Source of the DNA: Seriola aureovittata
Lineage: Eukaryota > Chordata > Actinopteri > Carangiformes > Carangidae
Assembly (NCBI RefSeq): GCF_021018895.1
Contig: NC_079375.1
Span: forward strand, 20,160,492-20,224,491
DNA: 64,000 bases
Direction of reading: 5' to 3'
Below, piece after piece: positions 53,401 to 61,842 of the stretch (position 1 is the first letter of the stretch; every line of letters starts with the position of its first letter). The notes under the pieces were generated by a model, which was not told the DNA's origin, searched no databases, and saw nothing but the letters and a program-made list of their open reading frames with translations. A program made the translations under genes and the position numbers.

Positions 53401-56400
53401 GAAGGCAGGAGCAGCAATTTTGCTTTCAGTGTCATTCACGTCTAATTATGGACTAGTTGCTTTGAAGGTGTGCGGCGCTGTATGCTGACAACAGGTGGTG
53501 GTTAACATGCATCTTTTCTCAGAAGCAAAATATGGAAGGTGTTTGTTGTCTGACACGCTGATGAGATCAGCAATCCTCCCTCCAACAGAAGAAAATCAAA
53601 ATAACAAAACATGCTTTTCAGGTGTGTTGCAGCTGTTACTTCTTCTCTTGAGCTGTTTGCTTTTCTGGGACAAACAATGAGGAGTAGACAGTTTTCTTTT
53701 CTTTCTTTCTTGGTTTTTCTTTTTTTCCCAATACTGTTACCCTGCGGCTCATAACTACGGGCAGAGTTTACTTATTCATGTTCTCTTTCCTACCAGAGGA
53801 GTTCCAGAGCTTTGTTGGGAAACTGCCAACCCATTATGCTGTCAACACATCTGTCGTGGAACACTTGTGGAGGACAGATGCCAGCCTGCTCCAGCGCTAC
53901 AGGCACCTGGAGACCAGTAGCAACCAGCTTTTCGCCAAAGCTCGCCGCACCACTAACAAGCTCTTCAGCCTAAGCAGGAGGTGCCGGAAACAGCCCAAAA
54001 TAGTCCTGCAGCGGCCAAGGTAAGATGCAAGACAGGAGCAAGTGGGAGGAATATTTATACTGCAGCCTGTTAACCCAAGGTGCTCCCCAAAACTTATAAT
54101 TATGAAAATGATTTATGCGGCAGGCGCTGGGAGAAAGCAGCGGAGTGAGACGATACTTATTAGAAGGCACTTGAGGAAAAGTGGTTGTGGAGTGAGGTGA
54201 AAAGTGCTGACAGGAGCAGACCTGCTTCTCTGTTCCAGCGGGGGGGGGGGGGGGGGGGGCATGAGACAAGTGGGATCATGTTTTGCCAAACAGACGCAAC
54301 GGTTTCACATTAGCTTTAAACTGCATCACAATCAATCCAGCATCTTCAGATGCCTCATGTAATAATTCATTCAATTTAATCGCATCCAGGAGTTCATGCT
54401 GCCGTGGACACTCTTTGCTTATATCTATCCCTACATTTTCTTTTTTTTTTTTTTTTTTACTGTTATGGCTGCTGTTTCAGCAGCACTCCCACCTGGACGC
54501 TCTATTTCAGCAGCCTATCAGAGACCTCTGTGGTCATAACTTCACTCAGATTTATGCCTCTCTCATGAACGCTCCATGTTGATAGCTATTTCTGGCAGGG
54601 AAATTAACTAAATGACACAATCCATCAGTGTGCTAGTCAGACTGCAGGCCCTGCCTCCTCAGTCTACAATCCAATTACACTTCTTTATCACACGCCCTCT
54701 GCTTGTAAAAAATAAATTCAGTAGCGGCTTAGGGTTACTAGGTGATTCAATTTTGTAGTGTTGTGTCTCTGTGAAACAAAATTTGTGTTTTGTTTTATTC
54801 ATTTGCTTATTTCTTTTCTGTATTCACATTATAATTATGTTTTACTGTGCCATATCTATAAACTAGTGTAAACCTGAGAAAGATAAGATGTATGAGATAC
54901 TAAGAGTATTATGATGGGTGTGGGTATGATGTATGATAATGATGTGTGTGTGTCTGTGTGTGGGTCTGTGTGTGTCATCTCGTCCTATCTGCAACACAGA
55001 CGGGGAATTCAATAGATTAAAATATTCATTTTGATCTGATTTTGCTTCTGTGGCTCCAGCTGAGCCGGAGTTTGGCTCAAATTGTTTTTGCTGCACATCA
55101 AAACACCACATATTTTTTGTGAAAGTACTAATCCTGTTGGGCAAAACATTTCTTTCATTGCATAATCACGAAAACATGAAAAAGACTCAAAGTGACAAAT
55201 ATAAATTCCTGTAATAGCCAATACAGCAGTGCAGACTCTCTGAAACTGAAGTGTTTAACGCAGCTGTTGTCTCTCCTTCAGGCCTCTGCACTTTTGGTTG
55301 AGCTACGCCCTCTCCATTTTATACTGCAGTGAGAACAACCAGGTTGGTGTTTACAGTGACGAAAGCCGCAGCTGCTCCTGCCCCTACAGCCATCCACCTT
55401 GTCAGGGCCTCATTCCCTGCTCTGTGGGCGATGGAGCCCGCTGCGCCTCCTGCTCCACTGAGAACCGGACACGATGCTCCGGCTGTAACTCCGGCTTCAC
55501 CCTGACCCAGGGAGCCTGTCGGCCTGCCGTGCCCGACCCTACAGACCCCTACCTGGGCTTGGAGAGCGACCGAGACCTGCAGGATCTAGAGCTGCGCTAC
55601 CTGCTGCAGCGGCGCGACCCGCGCATCTCTCTGCATGCTGTGTTCGTGAGCAATGACGTGCGCGTAAACACGTGGTTCGACCCGTCATGGAGGAAAAGAA
55701 TGCTGCTCACCCTCAAGAGCAACCGAGTGAAGTCCAACCGTGTTCATATGCTGCTCGGACTCGCCCTCCAGTTTTGCCTCACTAGGAACAGCACTCTGGA
55801 GCCGGCCCTGTCTCTGTTTGTGAATCCCTTCGGGGGAAGCCATTCAGAGAGCTGGACCATGCCTATAGGCCAGCACGGATACCCCGACTGGGAGCGGACC
55901 AAGCTGGATATCCCTTTGGACTGCTATAATTGGACGTTGACTCTTGGAAACAGATGGAAGAGCTTTTTTGAGACAGTTCATTTCTACCTGAGGAGTCGTA
56001 TAAGGGACTCTGTGGGAGCGACAGGAGGAAACAAAAACACAACGGTGTACTATGAGCCTCTGGAGGAGACGGAGCCGTCCAACAACATCGGCTATATGAA
56101 AGTGAACAGCATGCAGCTGTTCGGATACAGCGTGCACTTTGACCCAGAGGCAATCCAGGACCTGATTCTGCAAATAGACTACCCGTACACTCAGGGATCA
56201 CAGGACTCGGCCCTGCTGCAGCTGGTGGAGCTGCGCTACAGGGTTAACCGTCTCTCGCCTCCAGGGGCCCCACATGTCGATCTGTTCGCCTGTCTGCTCC
56301 GCCACAGACTCAAACTGTCCAGCGCAGATGTGACCAGGATACTCACTGCCCTGCAAGCTTTCAGTGCCAGACAACCAAACTACGTGGAGTACGAGGCAAA

Positions 56401-56416
56401 TAAACTGTGTAGTTAA
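40615..56416 (+). CDS. brinp3: BRINP3-like protein, complete seven-exon coding region
   Basis: The CDS joins 40615-40862, 44515-44717, 46778-46995, 50098-50203, 51542-51778, 53797-54019 and 55282-56416, giving 789 residues. Every intron is GT-AG and the reading frame is continuous. The order is: a hydrophobic N-terminal signal sequence with a polyalanine run, the family motif [10 protein letters not shown], a MACPF domain from about residue 75 to 265 with signature [13 protein letters not shown] at 139-151, a cysteine-rich EGF-like segment at about 427-491, and a conserved C-terminal half ending KLCS. Potential N-glycosylation sites include NTT, NTS, NRT, NST and NWT. BRINP proteins are known as neural, BMP/retinoic-acid-inducible secretory-pathway proteins that restrain cell-cycle entry. 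[20 protein letters not shown] and [11 protein letters not shown] favour BRINP3 over BRINP2 and BRINP1. It may be one of the extra teleost brinp3 copies, since several positions differ from both BRINP2 and BRINP3. The gene spans about 16 kb, far shorter than its mammalian counterparts. Confidence 0.95.
40863..43429. other. intron 2, first part; nothing recognised
   Basis: Unique-looking intron sequence with a poly(A) run at 42098-42112. ORFs up to 112 codons are without family resemblance. Confidence 0.5.
43430..43800. repeat. 'gttagcttagc' MITE-like repeat in intron 2
   Basis: Its left end (GACATTTTAGGGAAAAAC...GAGAGTTAGATAAGAAGATT) and right end (CATGTGAGTCTCTGCCAGAAAG...TTCAAAAATGTC) are inverted relative to each other. 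The inside keeps GTACAGCCAGAAGCCTGTTA and AGCTGCTGGCTGCTTCTTCA. Confidence 0.75.
43801..44403. other. intron 2, last part before the TG tract
   Basis: No repeat was recognised. The region 44340-44400 must contain the branch point for exon 3. Candidates are CCTTAAAC, AGCTAAAG and CTCAATC, about 115-155 nt from the acceptor. Confidence 0.45.
44404..44500 (+). repeat. (TG)n microsatellite serving as the tract upstream of the exon 3 acceptor
   Basis: An alternating TG run of about 97 nt has two GG interruptions (44459-44460 and 44488-44489). It ends 14 nt before exon 3. No adenosine occurs between 44399 and the A of the acceptor AG at 44513. UG-rich RNA is a known binding site for TDP-43 and CELF proteins. 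Confidence 0.95.
44515..44717 (+). CDS. brinp3: BRINP3-like exon 3: MACPF domain, residues 84-150
   Basis: Translation gives [16 protein letters not shown], then LGRRPTLQ and the MACPF signature [13 protein letters not shown] at the exon end. The acceptor is TTGCCAG|GG, directly downstream of a 97-nt TG tract, and the donor is GGAG|GTACAG. The 203-nt length is not a multiple of three, so skipping this exon would shift the frame. A glycine-rich insertion (GGSGG) lies between the conserved blocks. Confidence 0.94.
44718..45280. other. intron 3, first part; nothing recognised
   Basis: AT-rich intron sequence. Confidence 0.5.
45281..45833. mobile_element. MITE-like DNA transposon in intron 3 with an internal 80-codon ORF
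   Basis: The ends are inverted repeats. GGCTCTCAGGCTGCATCCAC...ATTTTAAAACGCAT on the left matches the reverse complement of the right end, GGCTGAGGGCACGTTCACAC...ATTTTAAAACGAAA. The interior matches a common fish element (ACGATGCCGGGGTTTTTGAG, CATGAATAATGAATTACAAG). The ORF at 45528-45770 starts [19 protein letters not shown], which looks like a signal peptide. No transposase is present. Confidence 0.7.
45834..46777. other. intron 3, last part, with a LINE-type tail
   Basis: 46192-46256 (CATCCCCACTGTTGGACTAA, then TAAAGGTTTATCTTATCTCA) resembles the 3' end of a fish LINE with (TCTTA)n slippage. The rest was not recognised. Confidence 0.5.
46778..46995 (+). CDS. brinp3: BRINP3-like exon 4: MACPF domain, residues 152-223
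   Basis: The acceptor is GTTACCAG and the donor is CGG|GTATGT. It encodes [14 protein letters not shown], a low-complexity Ser/Gly/Asn linker containing an NTT sequon, and then [21 protein letters not shown], which is highly conserved in BRINP2 and BRINP3. The phase-1 entry joins exactly to exon 3 to restore the second glycine of the MACPF signature. Confidence 0.94.
47453..47660 (+). mobile_element. left part of the 'cagtggtggaagaagtattc' element in intron 4
   Basis: CAGTGGTGGAAGAAGTATTC, then AGATCATTTACTTGAGTAAA and AAGTATTGAATGCAAAATGT, is the start of a very common teleost non-autonomous element. Confidence 0.75.
47720..48260 (+). mobile_element. non-LTR reverse-transcriptase fragment nested in the element at 47453-48620
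   Basis: The + strand translations contain [18 protein letters not shown] (RT 'LN..KT..M.F' block, 47817-47871). They also contain [17 protein letters not shown] and [12 protein letters not shown] (48130-48225), matching the 'LDYGD..YM.A....' block downstream of the RT palm. Poly(T) runs (48045-48063 and 48108-48122) and stops disrupt it. Confidence 0.6.
48420..48620 (+). mobile_element. right part of the 'cagtggtggaagaag' element
   Basis: AATCTGAAAAGTAACTAGTA, AACAGTGGAGCAAAATCAAT, CTGAAATATAGTGGAATAGA, AGTATATATAATAT and GTACAAGTAGGAAACACTCA are the landmarks of the right half of the same family. Confidence 0.7.
48621..50097. other. intron 4, last part; nothing recognised
   Basis: Repeat-poor intron sequence with a C10 run at 49258-49267 and T-rich runs at about 48934-48965. 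Confidence 0.4.
50098..50203 (+). CDS. brinp3: BRINP3-like exon 5: residues 224-258
   Basis: The acceptor is CTTGCAG and the donor is CAAG|GTAAAA. The 106-nt exon encodes [18 protein letters not shown] and then [17 protein letters not shown], one of the most conserved stretches of the BRINP family. The serine-rich block [11 protein letters not shown] matches the BRINP2/3 type rather than BRINP1. Confidence 0.95.
50300..50640. repeat. 'gttagcttagc' family copy in intron 5
   Basis: It has TTTTGGGAAATACACACACG, AATGAGAGGATCAATACCAC, TTTTACACTTCGGTTTTTGT, TTTCAGTCTTTGTGCTAAGT and, at the end, TCCCAAAATG inverted relative to the start. It is an older copy with the internal TTAGC units largely lost. 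Confidence 0.65.
50641..51541. other. intron 5, last part; nothing recognised
   Basis: ORF 50693-50941 shows no family resemblance. A poly(A) run is at 51456-51467. Confidence 0.4.
51542..51778 (+). CDS. brinp3: BRINP3-like exon 6: cysteine-rich segment, residues 260-337
   Basis: The acceptor is CACCCCACAG and the donor is TCCG|GTGAGT. The exon encodes [22 protein letters not shown] followed by a cluster of cysteines ([18 protein letters not shown], then CNC), as in other BRINPs. Its 237 nt is a multiple of three, so skipping it would keep the frame and remove this cysteine module. Confidence 0.95.
51779..53796. other. intron 6
   Basis: Apart from the repeat at 52195 and a poly(A) run at 53086-53101, nothing was recognised. 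Confidence 0.45.
52195..52350 (+). repeat. truncated 'gttagcttagc' family copy in intron 6
   Basis: TAAAGGCATAGATCAACACT, then AGGAAATATGCTAATTGGC and GAGTTAGGCGAAAGATTGAT, is the usual left end. The copy loses similarity after about 52350. Confidence 0.5.
53797..54019 (+). CDS. brinp3: BRINP3-like exon 7: residues 339-411
   Basis: The acceptor is TTCCTACCAG and the donor is CAAG|GTAAGA. It encodes [14 protein letters not shown], an NTS sequon, [11 protein letters not shown], and the basic block [13 protein letters not shown]. This matches the segment between the cysteine module and the C-terminal half of BRINP2/3. Confidence 0.95.
54020..55281. other. intron 7, with G20 and T17 homopolymers
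   Basis: It contains a run of 20 G at 54240-54259, a T run at about 54441-54458 and a small TG cluster at 54943-54974. No element was recognised. Confidence 0.5.
55282..56416 (+). CDS. brinp3: BRINP3-like exon 8: C-terminal half, residues 413-789, and stop
   Basis: The large last coding exon has acceptor CTCCTTCAG and stop TAA at 56414-56416. It carries an EGF-like cysteine-rich stretch (residues about 427-491), the conserved block [28 protein letters not shown], the [10 protein letters not shown] glycosylation site, [32 protein letters not shown], and the terminal KLCS. All are nearly invariant in BRINP2/3. Fixing more than half the protein in one terminal exon is the usual BRINP gene plan. 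Confidence 0.97.
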
Positions 56417-56570
56417 TGGCCACTATTTGATGTTTTGTACTATTTCCTTGCCACAGACAGGCCTGTATCCTTTGTCAGCTGGATCCATTTGTGTCAAGTG
56501 TGTGGTATGTTGTTCAAGGCTTTGTTGTACAAACACTATGTGCAATTAAATTTGATGTTTTTGTCATTTC
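56417..56570 (+). terminator. brinp3: short 3' UTR with poly(A) signal
   Basis: ATTAAA lies at 56545-56550 and is followed by a T/G-rich stretch (TTTGATGTTTTTGTC), so cleavage near 56565-56575 is plausible. A second ATTAAA at 56633-56638 could serve a slightly longer transcript. Confidence 0.5.
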
Positions 56571-58559
56571 AGTGTAGTTTTAATGGATCAACGTTAAAAT
56601 TTGTTTTCAAATCTGAACTATTTCTCTACATGATTAAATATTCATTCCTAAATAAGAAATAATCTAGTCAAAGTCAAAGTTTGAGGAAAAAACATCCTTA
56701 GAAATTATTCATAAAGAGTTTAGCAGTGTGTGGGTGTGGTCATGGTGTGGTAAGAAGTTGACTGAGAAAATTTCCTATTTTTGTCACGTTACATTTTAAA
56801 TATGCATACACAAACACAAGCACAAAAACTCATGCATGAAAATATCCTCATAGCCTTCCTAGTCTGTCTGACACTTGTAGCATCTCTCTCACTGGAGAGT
56901 CGTAGTGGTGTGTGCTGTGTTGTTTTTGCCCATCTGGAGCCTCAGAACACAAGGTCTCCATTCTCCATTGAGGGAACGGCCTTGGCGCAGATTACTAAGT
57001 ATATACTGAGAGAAGGGAGGGTTGGAAGCAGCCGTCCTCTGTTCCTCCGCCGTCCCCGTCCGCCATTCACACTTACTGTGATAGATGAGCTGGGGAACCA
57101 CAGAGACATGCCCAGCATCAAACAACGGTAAGCTAGGTATCACTGACAAGGATAGTACTCTTGCCCGGCGCCACAGCGAGTTGGACCGTCACAAGAGTGA
57201 CTCTGACCAAAAGGGAAATCAGCTTTAATCCCCTACAGGCTGTCAGCAGTGGAGCCGCGGGGTAGCAGCATGGCGCGGCTTTGATTAGACTAGCATCTAA
57301 AGAGCTTGTAGCAAAGACGCAGCTTCATCAAGATGCACCAGACATGTTTCTCATGAGATTAAAGCCAGACACAATTTGCTCTGATTCTATCGCTCAGGAT
57401 GAATGTGGAGAGGTTGTTGATGCAGTTTTGATTGTGAGATGAGGTGCGGAGCATAATACTACCACCACCATACTGTCATTCAAATTACTGTATGATGCAT
57501 CACGCTGCAGTGTTACAGTAAAAATCTGTTCAATCAGCAGACACACAGAGTGCAGAGTAGATTGGTAAAGCTCAACGTTGTGCTGAAGGCACCGATTTCA
57601 TTACGAGTTTTAGCATCTTCCGCAGGCTGCCTTTGAGCACATTGATTTTACAATGTTATTGACCAATTGTAAGACACAGCTGCATTGTCTCCAGGCTGTA
57701 ACATAAGTCTTTTATTGAGCTATTAAGACATCACAAGAGCAAGGTATTGGCTAGTTGAGTCATATGGTAAAATCACCCTTTAAAATTTCCTTTAACACCC
57801 CTTCCTTTTCCTTTTTTCTTCTGCTCTCATTTTAAAAGTTGTTTTACTTTTAGAGAAGTTTATGTGCTGGAGGTAGTTTGCAGCAGTAATATTTAATATG
57901 CCAAATTCTACCAACTTGAACTGTGTGTTTTAATTGACTGCAGGGAAAAGATTGCGTGTGCGAGGAAGATAGTGAATCTGGACCACGTCCCAGTAAAGGG
58001 TTAATTCCTGTGGTTAAATAGTGAGCATCTGGCGTGATTTTAAAATCTTTTTAACAAGCAAATATTCTGCATCTGGGTGTGAAAATGTGGCGCAGTGTTC
58101 ATTGGAAGCAGTCCAGTGTACCTCGGGGGTAAGTCTGTTACGGGGAAAAGAGCTCTGGCTTGGAAGCAGGTTTTGGTTTGAGGACACACACCTTGTCCTT
58201 GAGCTCAGTTTGAAAAGAAGTCTTCTTATGTTTTGGTTCAGTTTGATTTAAAGGCATCATCTTTAACTGAATTACTGAGGTTAATGATCTAGCACTTTGA
58301 GAGAGCTGCTACATTAGCAGATTCCAGTAGAACTGCATTAAAAAAAAATACTAAGTAAACAAACATTTAATTGTCACTTTTATCATTATTAACCAACAAC
58401 AAAAGTGCTCAAAGGAAACACAGCACAAACCTTCGGGGACTTCCCTAAAACCTAAAAAGACTGTATGTACAAAGAAGAGGGAAGTAACAACCAAGGACGG
58501 ACTACAAAATAAACTTAACCCCCATTTAAAGAAGAAATACAGATTTTTGCAAATACATT
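56571..58559. other. downstream non-coding sequence
   Basis: A 116-codon ORF (56781-57131) is not recognised and ends beside a donor-like CGGTAAGC. Otherwise nothing was recognised. Confidence 0.35.
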
Positions 58560-58885
58560 TATCTGCTTTCTTACTGAGAGTAAAATGAGAAGATTAATAC
58601 CACTTTCATCTGTGTACGCTATATAGATGGCTAGCTTGGTGCAAAGGCTAAGCTAACGTGTCATTTTTACACCGTGGTCTTTGCAGCCATTAAACAAACA
58701 CAATACAATGTGTTAACTAGTTTTTCACACTTCTGGTATAGGCAGAGTTTAATACCACTGGACAGAGACAGCTTAGCTGTTTTCACATGTTTCCAGTCTT
58801 TGTGTTAAGCTAAGCTAACCGGCTGTAGCAACAGCAAACAGATATAAGAGTGGTATCAATGTTGTCTTACTCTACCTCTCCTCTA
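58560..58885. repeat. 'gttagcttagc' family copy downstream of the gene
   Basis: GAGAGTAAAATGAGAAGATT, then AATACCACTTTCATCTGTGT and, near the end, GTGTTAAGCTAAGCTAACCG and TAAGAGTGGTATCAATGTTG. The two halves are inverted repeats, as in the other copies. Confidence 0.75.
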
Positions 58886-59220
58886 TGCCTTTAAAACCCT
58901 GTCCCCGGTGTGAGACAGTGTCCGAGGGGCTACCATGAAGATGTCATGAACTATGAGGTCAGCTGTCTCACAGGCTGTAGGGAGATTGTGGAGAGCCACA
59001 AAGTGCAAAACCTTGGAGAAACAATCCACAATGCTAAGTATTACTGTTTTACTGTGAGCAGGAGGTCGACCCATCACAATGTGAGTCCAAGGCCAACGAG
59101 GGAAAGGGAGGGGATGAAGCAGCCTTGCAGGTGGGCACACACACAGTACAGGCAGAAACATGTGCACGAGTCTCAGCATCAATTGGGGACAACTAGAAAT
59201 GTCGCTTCAGGAGAGGCAGG
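58886..59220 (-). pseudogene. gypsy integrase remnant
   Basis: Fragments include ETRAHVSACTVC (second half of the HHCC finger), LLHPLPFPRWPWTHI, TVILSIVDCFSKVLHFVAL, ACETADLIVHDIF and, after a frameshift, LHGSPSDTVSHRGQGFKG. The first catalytic Asp block appears deleted. The copy stops right after the second Asp block. Confidence 0.8.
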
Positions 59221-59289
59221 TTGCGAACCAAATCATCCCCCAGATCATGATACTGAGAGGCAACAGTGGACGAGACGGTTGGTTCAGAA

Positions 59290-59530
59290 ATGGATGGGAT
59301 TATGTTGTCTCAACCACGACTGACCAAGAACCAGAAAAGCCTGAGGAGACAGCATGAGGTGGAATTGGATCTGCTCACCATGGTTACTGGAGAGAGAAAG
59401 ATTTCTTTACAGTGTGTGACAGTCTTCCATCCGATGCTTTGGCATCCAGGACGAAATCGAGCAGCTTGACAGAAACTCCAGCTCTGGAGTCCACTAAAGC
59501 AAGCAGCAACAAAGACTGCTGGTTCCACCT
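59290..59530 (-). pseudogene. gypsy aspartic protease remnant
   Basis: The - strand shows LVDSRAG (the catalytic D-S-G triplet reads D-S-R), LDAKASDGRLSH, then in another frame EQIQFHLMLSPQ and VLGQSWLRQHNP. These are the standard landmarks of retropepsin in this retrotransposon group. Frameshifts and an altered active-site residue show it is inactive. Confidence 0.7.
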
Positions 59531-59559
59531 GTTTGGCTCATCACCACCACTGCTACTGG

Positions 59560-59837
59560 TGAGTCTGGCCTTTTGGCCGAAGGGAGCAAGTGTCAGGGAA
59601 ATTACCTGGTCTCACCACAGTATATGCATGAGATTATTCAGCAGGAGAAAGACAGGCCCGACGCAGCCGCACGGGTTCTCCTCCGGGATAGAACGGAGAG
59701 GCAGAGCTGGGAGATGCTCGGTAAAAGAAATGGCAGGTTGGTTCTCCCCCAGCCCAAGCTAAAGCATCCCCTCCAAGCAACCACATAATATAGGTCACTT
59801 TTGACCTATCTGAATGTAGAAGATTCATATTAACAGC
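59560..59837 (-). pseudogene. gypsy gag, C-terminal part and zinc-knuckle remnant
   Basis: It resumes with DRSKVTYIMWLLGGDALAWA (about 59765-59826), the gag major-homology-like region. It then degenerates. A CIYCGE fragment at about 59625 is what remains of a CCHC zinc knuckle and is followed by stops. Confidence 0.7.
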
Positions 59838-60721
59838 CTTGAACTCAACCAACCTAGTAATAGAGAGAGTAAAAGACTAGTTCAATTGCAATTCCTACAT
59901 GGCGAGGCTGAGCTGTATAGTTATGACTGTTCTTTGTGTTGCTCCAGTCAAGGTTAAGCAGAGGTCGACTGACAGAATCTCCCCACGGTTAAACAATAAC
60001 AGCATTAATGAGGTCGAGGTAGAAGTCAGGCAGCTGAGACGGACTGGAGGAAAATTTGACCGACACCTCACTGTGATATAAACTAAGAGGCCATGACTGC
60101 CTTTGACAAAGCACTACGTCTGGCAAGAAAGGATTACGTTTCCAAGATTACTCCAGAATATTACTCTCCACCACTATTGACCAGCTGCTCAACACTGCCC
60201 CCCCCACCCACCCCAACCCCCCGCAATCAAGATGTGCTGAACTTGCTTTGTTCTTCAATAACAAAATAACTTCAGTTAGAGCCTGTATTACTGCTGATGT
60301 AAACAAAGATAATCTCAGTAGACCCTGTGAAAAGGATGTTACCAGAGATCGACCCTGGTGTAATCAAAACCTGTGGTGCATTTGTTTCCGTCGGGAATAG
60401 AAGTTCTGTTGTGCTGTTCGTTTCATAGAAGAGTGCAAACTCAGACGAAAAAAGTTTTTCATCTTAAAGAAAAAGTTTCTCACTGGATTTTATGAATTCT
60501 ATGTATTCTATTTCTTCCTATTTTTAATAATTTATTACCATCTTTTTATTTTATTTTCATTCAATTTATCTTACCAAATAATTATCAACAAATGGGTTTT
60601 ATTTTCCATCTCATTTTATATTGATGTTTTTATGTTCATTTTATGTCTCACTTAATGCATGTCATTTCTTTGTTGTAAAGCCATACAAATGAAAGTTCAT
60701 TATAATTATCTTTAGTGGAGG
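59838..60721 (+). mobile_element. L2/CR1-like LINE fragment inserted in the gypsy gag
   Basis: The + strand frames show VAPVKVKQRS, VRQLRRTGGKF, ALRLARKDYVSK, TIDQLLN and RCAELALFFNNKITSVRACI. This is the usual order between the endonuclease and RT domains of L2-type LINEs. A pyrimidine/AT-rich 3' part (60480-60700) follows, while the RT itself is missing. Its borders coincide with the gap in gag. Confidence 0.65.
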
Positions 60722-61038
60722 TTGACGGCTGTTGTTCACCAGGGAGCAATGACGAAGGAAAGCCCTGCACGTCCCCACATCTCCAGTGTAATGCTCTGGC
60801 TCGGGGATGTGAGGCTGTCCTGGCAGGGAGCCTGGGGGAGTAGGACAGGCTACAGGAGCGGGCTGGCTAGACTGGACTCCAGAGGCTGGCCGGGTGAGGT
60901 GAGTGGAGACAATGTCCACCTGGTTACCAATCCGTATCACATGGGTTAACGTTCAGAGAATGTGGTCGTGCTGTCCCACTACAGAACACTGACTGAAGCG
61001 AGGGCTTGGTGGAGCGAGTCTGTGTCCGCTGGGTCCAT
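60722..61038 (-). pseudogene. gypsy gag, N-terminal part
   Basis: It starts at an ATG (complement of 61036-61038), with a typical MDPADTDSL opening. A stop and frameshift follow. The frame then continues to the gag core block PEPEHYTGDVGTCRAFLRHC at about 60740-60800, which is followed by the insertion breakpoint near 60722. Confidence 0.7.
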
Positions 61039-61508
61039 GTCGCTCTGTTACGGTCAACACACACATACACAGAGAGAGAGACGGACAGGGGACCACAGGA
61101 GGGAAATACTAGAAACACAAGGAAATAAACTGGAGCGACGGCCGTGACTGTGACACCAACGAGTAACTAACACGACTTGACTTTTAAATAATGGCCAGAA
61201 TGGGAAGCTGCTGTTACATCTGAGAACTGAGACTATAACGAGGAAGACATTAGGTTCAGTTATAAAAGATTTGGGGGCTTGCTCTGTTTTTCTCACTAAC
61301 AGCTGAGTAATAGCCTTAAGATGCTGACCAGGAGCAGGTGCTGACTCAGGCCCATTAACATGACCCTTGGATGATCCGATCACAAGTAGACAGCTCTGAG
61401 CGTGACACTTCACATCTGCGTCGCCACATCTGCCTCTAGTGATCACTTCTGATCGGACCTCACTCGCCTGCTCTATATTTCCGATATATATCCGATCGTA
61501 TTTGTGTA

Positions 61509-61510
<2 letters not shown>

Positions 61511-61596
<86 letters not shown>
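61511..61596 (+). repeat. (GA)n microsatellite
   Basis: About 85 nt of pure GA. The 250-codon - strand ORF through it is a product of the repeat. Confidence 0.97.
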
Positions 61597-61601
<5 letters not shown>

Positions 61602-61798
61602 AGGAGGGGCTGAGCGAATCAATGCTCTGCACGCTGCTAATCAACAAAATAAGATTTGAAAAAGTGAAGAAAAATCTATTGTGGCAGTCGTTGATATTGT
61701 GGTGAGCTGCCACAATTAAATTGATTAATGGGAAACACTGTAAAAATATTTTCAGCTCATTATGAAACCGTGGTGGGACACGCAGGTTAATATTATAT

Positions 61799-61802
61799 AT
61801 TA

Positions 61803-61842
<40 letters not shown>
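61799..61842 (+). repeat. (TTA)n microsatellite
   Basis: About 14 ATT/TTA triplets. Confidence 0.95.

Larger units (their letters stand above)
58886..61160 (-). mobile_element. broken Ty3/gypsy-type LTR retrotransposon
   Basis: Read on the - strand, in order from 61038 down to 58890: gag start, gag core, zinc-knuckle remnant, protease, second half of an integrase zinc finger, and integrase core. The reverse transcriptase and RNase H are absent, with the junction at about 59220-59290. Gag is split by a LINE insertion. No complete LTR pair was identified. A TGTCACAGTCACGG string on the - strand at about 61156-61143 may be an LTR end. It abuts the repeat at 58560-58885. Confidence 0.8.

Noticed and set aside
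54240..54259. Run of 20 G as a G-quadruplex or regulatory element
   Set aside because: Homopolymers of this length are often assembly or sequencing artefacts. Nothing else supports a function.
55844..56201. Antisense ORFs over exon 8
   Set aside because: Shadows of strongly conserved + strand coding sequence.
61054..61806. 250-codon ORF on the - strand
   Set aside because: Its middle is a long Ser-Leu run from the (GA)n repeat, flanked by unrelated non-coding sequence and gypsy leader. No family resemblance.
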